Positions 60,979-64,000 of a stretch of 64,000 nt of DNA are shown piece by piece (position 1 is the first letter of the stretch; every line of letters begins with the position of its first letter). Position numbers and translations under genes: made by a program. Location: positions 1-64,000 of the forward strand of contig NZ_JAOASO010000024.1 of the NCBI RefSeq assembly GCF_030158645.1. The letters run 5' to 3'. A model generated the notes under the pieces. The model ran no database searches, was not told the origin of the DNA, and saw nothing but the letters and a program-made list of their open reading frames with translations. Source of the DNA: Hydrogenophaga sp. Lineage in GTDB: Bacteria; Pseudomonadota; Gammaproteobacteria; Burkholderiales; Burkholderiaceae_C.

Positions 60979-61611
60979 ATGAAAAATGAACCACCCGTTT
61001 CTCCTTCTGGCCCGGGCCCTTCCGGCGCTTCTCCCCTGAACTTCCTGCAGTCCTTGCTGGGCTCGATCCGCCCGCCCGACTGGGTCGTGGACGAGCTGCA
61101 GAACCGTCTGGTGCTGTTTCTCAACCATGTGTTGATGCAGGAGCCAGCGGCGCAAGACCGCTTGAAGCGCCAGAAGGGCAAGCCCGTGCGCATCCAGTGG
61201 GGCGACTTCAACCTGACACTGGCGCCCACCGCGGCTGGTTTGCTGGAACGTTGTGAAGCCGACGTCAAGCCCGAGCTCAGCGTCACACTCACCCAGACCT
61301 CGCCGCTGGAGCTGGCGCAGAGTGTGTTGGCTGGTCAGAAACCGGGCGTGGACATTCAAGGTGATGTGCAACTGGCGGCGGAGGTGGCCTGGCTGGTGGA
61401 CAACGTGCGCTGGGATGTGGAGGAGGACCTCTCCCGGGTGGTGGGCGACGCCACTGCGCACACCATCGCGAGGTTTGCACGCGCAGCTTCCCAGGCGGTC
61501 AAGGCGTTCGTGGCCCGCATGCCCGCGGGCTTTCCACCGAAGAATCCCTTCGCCAGCGCACCCGCGTCGGACGCCGGCGTGTCGCCGCGCGACGGCGGTC
61601 CCAGCGCATGA
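60979..61611 (+). CDS. ubiJ: Ubiquinone biosynthesis accessory factor UbiJ (SCP2 domain)
   Basis: UbiJ belongs to the lipid-binding SCP2 group and helps organise the late steps of aerobic ubiquinone synthesis with UbiK. The 210-residue protein has an SCP2-like domain (about 35-130) with [17 protein letters not shown] and then the helical C-terminal segment. The N-terminal 20 residues ([12 protein letters not shown]) are proline-rich. The ATG at 60979 is chosen because the longer frame runs through the Tim44-like gene. It overlaps ubiB by 4 bp, the usual ubiE-J-B order. Confidence 0.9.
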   Translation: MKNEPPVSPSGPGPSGASPLNFLQSLLGSIRPPDWVVDELQNRLVLFLNHVLMQEPAAQDRLKRQKGKPVRIQWGDFNLTLAPTAAGLLERCEADVKPELSVTLTQTSPLELAQSVLAGQKPGVDIQGDVQLAAEVAWLVDNVRWDVEEDLSRVVGDATAHTIARFARAASQAVKAFVARMPAGFPPKNPFASAPASDAGVSPRDGGPSA

Positions 61612-63173
61612 CGCGGCTGTTTCGCGGCGCGTTCATCGTCTGGGTGGTCTTGCGCTACGGGCTGGACGAGCTGGTGCTCTCCAGCTTCCAGCGTCCGGGC
61701 ATCCGCCTGCTCACCCGCATCGTCTCCATCGGGCGCAACCTGGATGCACCGCGCGGCGAGCGGCTGCGCCAGGCGCTGGAGCGTCTGGGTCCGATCTTCG
61801 TGAAGTTCGGCCAGGTGCTTTCGACCCGCCGCGACCTGTTGCCGCCCGACATCGCCGACGAACTCGCCCGTCTCCAGGACCGTGTGCCGCCGTTTCCCAG
61901 CGAAGTGGCCGTGGCGAGCATCGAGCGCGCTTTCGGCAAACCGCTGACCGAGGTCTTCAGCCACTTCGAGCAGGTGCCGGTGGCCAGCGCCTCCATCGCC
62001 CAGGTGCACTTTGCGACCTTGCGCGACGGCCGACACGGTGGACGCGAGGTGGCGGTGAAGGTGCTGCGGCCCAACATGGTGACCGTGATCGACAAGGACC
62101 TGAGCCTCATGCGCATGATGGCGGGCTGGGTCGAGCGGCTGTCGGCCGACGGCAAGCGTCTCAAGCCACGCGAGGTGGTGGGCGAATTCGACAAGTACCT
62201 GCACGAAGAGCTGGACTTGCTGCGCGAGGCGTCCAACGCCGCCCAGCTGCGCCGCAACATGCAGGGCCTCGATCTGGTGCTGATCCCCGAAATGCTCTGG
62301 GACTACTGCCACACCGAGGTGATGGTGATGGAGCGCATGTACGGTCTGCCCATCAACCGGGTCGACGAGCTGCGCAAACTCGGCGTGGACATTCCGAAGC
62401 TGGCGCGCGATGGCGTGACCCTGTTCTTCACCCAGGTCTTCCGCGACGGCTTTTTTCACGCCGACATGCACCCCGGCAACATCCAGGTGAGCACGGCACC
62501 GGCCACGTTCGGGCGCTACATCTCGCTGGATTTCGGCATCGTTGGCACCCTCACCGAGTTCGACAAGGAATACCTCGCGCAAAACTTCACGGCCTTCTTC
62601 CGCCGGGACTACAAGCGCGTGGCCGAGCTGCACATCGAGTCGGGCTGGGTGCCGTCCAGCACGCGGGTGGACGAGCTCGAATCCGCCATCCGCGCGGTGT
62701 GCGAGCCTTACTTTGACCGCCCGCTCAAGGAAATTTCGCTCGGGCTGGTGCTCATGCGCCTCTTCCAGACCTCGCGCCGTTTTCAGGTGGAGATCCAGCC
62801 GCAGCTCGTCTTGTTGCAGAAAACCCTGCTCAACATCGAGGGTCTGGGGCGCGAGCTCGACCCCGAGCTCGACCTGTGGAACACCGCCAAGCCTTTTCTC
62901 GAGAAATGGATGATCGAGCAGGTCGGCCCGCAGAAGCTGCTGCAGCAGCTCAAGGCCGAGGCACCCCAATACGCGAAATTGTTGCCCGCCTTGCCGCGCC
63001 TGATCAACGACTATTTGCAGCACAAGCCACACGAACTGCGGCGCGAACTTGACAGCCTGCTGGTCGAGCAGCGCCGCACCAACCGCCTGCTCCAAGCCAT
63101 CCTGTACGGCGCGCTGGGTTTCCTGCTCGGCCTGATCGTGATGCAGGTACTGGTGCGCGTGCGCCTCTGGTGA
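61608..63173 (+). CDS. ubiB: Ubiquinone biosynthesis protein kinase-like UbiB
   Basis: UbiB is an atypical protein kinase/ATPase (ABC1 family) required for ubiquinone synthesis. The 521-residue protein has the KxGQ motif in [16 protein letters not shown], the alanine-rich loop [12 protein letters not shown], the ABC1 catalytic block HADMHPGN and the DFG-like LDFGIVG. Two C-terminal membrane helices ([21 protein letters not shown]) anchor it. It starts at an ATGA overlap with ubiJ. Confidence 0.97.
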   Translation: MTRLFRGAFIVWVVLRYGLDELVLSSFQRPGIRLLTRIVSIGRNLDAPRGERLRQALERLGPIFVKFGQVLSTRRDLLPPDIADELARLQDRVPPFPSEVAVASIERAFGKPLTEVFSHFEQVPVASASIAQVHFATLRDGRHGGREVAVKVLRPNMVTVIDKDLSLMRMMAGWVERLSADGKRLKPREVVGEFDKYLHEELDLLREASNAAQLRRNMQGLDLVLIPEMLWDYCHTEVMVMERMYGLPINRVDELRKLGVDIPKLARDGVTLFFTQVFRDGFFHADMHPGNIQVSTAPATFGRYISLDFGIVGTLTEFDKEYLAQNFTAFFRRDYKRVAELHIESGWVPSSTRVDELESAIRAVCEPYFDRPLKEISLGLVLMRLFQTSRRFQVEIQPQLVLLQKTLLNIEGLGRELDPELDLWNTAKPFLEKWMIEQVGPQKLLQQLKAEAPQYAKLLPALPRLINDYLQHKPHELRRELDSLLVEQRRTNRLLQAILYGALGFLLGLIVMQVLVRVRLW

Positions 63174-63212
63174 ATGCCGACGCCCGGCAGGGCGCCTGAT
63201 ACCCCCTCAATT

Positions 63213-63218
63213 TATAAT
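63213..63218 (+). promoter_or_regulatory. FmdB gene promoter -10
   Basis: A perfect TATAAT lies at 63213-63218, 95 bp before the FmdB start codon, without a clear -35. Between them, CCCGCA...TGCGGG (about 63240-63285) with inner GC arms can fold into a long structured leader. Confidence 0.45.
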
Positions 63219-63312
63219 GACGGGTTTTGTTCCACTTCCCGCAAGGGAACGCGGCGCGCCCGCCGGGCGCTTGCCTCTGCGGGACGTCCCCCCTCTTCAT
63301 CAGGTTCACGCC

Positions 63313-63660
63313 ATGCCCATCTATGCCTACAAGTGCGAGTCCTGCGGCCATGCCAAGGACGTGCTGCAGAAAATGTCCGACGACCCGCTCACCGTGTGTC
63401 CGTCGTGCGGCCAGGCCAGCTTCAAGAAGCAGCTGACCGCCGCCGGATTCCAGCTCAAGGGTTCGGGCTGGTACGTCACCGATTTCCGCGAGGGCAGCAA
63501 GCCCGCCACCACGCCGGCCACGGAGGGCGCTCCCGCCGCCGCTGCGCCGGCCAAACCGGCGGGTGATGCCGCCGCTGCACCGGCGCCCGCACCGGCTGCG
63601 GCCCCCGCCGCCGCCGCCGCGCCAGCGCCCGCCACCCCGACGACATCTTCGGGCTCCTGA
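63313..63660 (+). CDS. FmdB-family zinc ribbon protein
   Basis: The 115-residue product starts with a zinc ribbon typical of the FmdB family: two CxxC knuckles (YKCESCGH and VCPSCGQ, about residues 8-35) and the segment QLKGSGWYVTDF. After residue 62 it becomes an Ala/Pro-rich low-complexity tail ending in TPTTSSGS. In Burkholderiales this gene precedes a DUF502 gene and aspS from memory. The role is not known, though regulatory zinc ribbons of this kind are common. The ATG at 63313 is chosen by family start. Confidence 0.85.
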   Translation: MPIYAYKCESCGHAKDVLQKMSDDPLTVCPSCGQASFKKQLTAAGFQLKGSGWYVTDFREGSKPATTPATEGAPAAAAPAKPAGDAAAAPAPAPAAAPAAAAAPAPATPTTSSGS

Positions 63661-63670
63661 GCCCTTTCTC

Positions 63671-64000
63671 ATGCCGTCTTTGCGTAAATGGTTGTTCTCG
63701 GGCCTGCTGGTGCTGGTGCCCCTGATCATCACGCTCTGGGTGCTGGAGTGGGTGGTCAGCACGCTCGACCAGACCTTGCGCATCCTGCCCACCAGCTGGC
63801 AGCCCGACCAATTGCTCGGCATGCACATCCCCGGGCTGGGTGTGGTGTTCGCGCTGGTGGTCGTGCTCTCCATCGGGGCACTGGCCTCCAACATCATCGG
63901 CAACAAGCTGGTGAGCTGGTGGCACGCGCTGCTGCACCGCATCCCGGTGGTGCGATCGATCTACTCGGGCGTGAAGCAGGTGTCGGACACCCTGTTTTCG
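63671..64000 (+). CDS. DUF502 membrane protein, partial at window end
   Basis: The gene starts at ATG 63671, 10 bp after the FmdB stop, and runs off the window at codon 110. The visible part has two membrane helices (about residues 7-26 and 57-76) and then the block HRIPVVRSIYSGVKQVSDTLFS, which is the DUF502 signature. The function of this family is unknown. The typical full length is about 200 residues, so roughly half is missing. Confidence 0.9.
   Translation, partial: MPSLRKWLFSGLLVLVPLIITLWVLEWVVSTLDQTLRILPTSWQPDQLLGMHIPGLGVVFALVVVLSIGALASNIIGNKLVSWWHALLHRIPVVRSIYSGVKQVSDTLFS

Noticed and set aside
63500-63650. Tandem repeat in the FmdB tail
   Set aside because: The Ala/Pro codons are low-complexity but no fixed repeat unit is kept.

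Overview
This is a GC-rich, gene-dense chromosomal segment of a betaproteobacterium in the Burkholderiales, most likely a member of the Comamonadaceae, possibly close to Hydrogenophaga. The family call rests on gene order (mlaDACB, bolA-murA-his-tatABC, petABC-sspAB, pilBCD-coaE-zapD-yacG, rplU-rpmA-obgE-proB, hemA-prfA-prmC-grxD, ubiE-ubiJ-ubiB) and on the PVWY form of the cytochrome b Qo motif. The genus is a guess. I see no insertion sequence, prophage, plasmid, CRISPR or defence genes. It reads as conserved core genome, with short gaps (none over 300 bp without a gene) and many 1-4 bp stop/start overlaps.

Bases 1-4.45 kb hold the end of the Mla phospholipid-transport operon (mlaD, mlaA, mlaC, mlaB), then an ABC-2 exporter pair and a BolA-like protein. 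Bases 4.46-13.2 kb carry murA and the histidine pathway hisGDCBHAF-IE. A 28-codon micro-ORF inside a repeat-like element bridges murA and hisG, and an antisense LapA-domain gene splits hisF from hisI. Bases 13.2-19.3 kb carry a DUF4870 protein, a HIT protein, tatABC, a DegS/DegQ-type protease, a Nif3-like protein, pdxA and mscL. Bases 19.5-23.8 kb carry the cytochrome bc1 operon petABC, sspA-sspB and tRNA-Thr. Bases 23.8-30.7 kb carry a DciA-like protein, an M23 peptidase, secA, argJ, a DUF815 ATPase and mutT.

Bases 30.7-37.5 kb read leftwards: yacG, zapD, coaE, pilD, pilC, pilB, tRNA-Pro and a polyprenyl diphosphate synthase. Bases 37.6-44.5 kb carry rplU-rpmA-obgE-proB, then leftward cnp1-like and rppH, then proS and a Tat-signal lytic transglycosylase. 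Bases 44.5-49.4 kb read leftwards: an orphan ClpX-like ATPase, grxD, prmC, prfA, hemA. Bases 49.4-54.6 kb carry a small membrane protein and the leftward glycerol-3-phosphate operon ugpBAECQ, which has a well-phased Pho-box-like array upstream. Bases 54.8-64.0 kb carry a 1293-residue flavin/iron-sulfur dehydrogenase, DUF971, ubiE, a Tim44-like protein, ubiJ, ubiB, an FmdB zinc ribbon and the start of a DUF502 gene cut by the window edge.

Functional themes are outer-membrane and envelope upkeep (Mla, MurA, Tat, DegS-like, MscL, SecA, M23 and SLT enzymes), histidine/proline/arginine/heme/PLP/CoA/ubiquinone synthesis, respiration (bc1, flavoprotein, ubiquinone genes) and translation (L21, L27, Obg, ProRS, RF1 and its methylase). 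No wholly new system is evident. The most interesting signals are regulatory: the ATGA-chained micro-ORF, an intrinsic terminator just ahead of the sspA ribosome-binding site, the ugp Pho-box array, a probably leaderless hemA mRNA, and a perfect inverted repeat on the petABC promoter.
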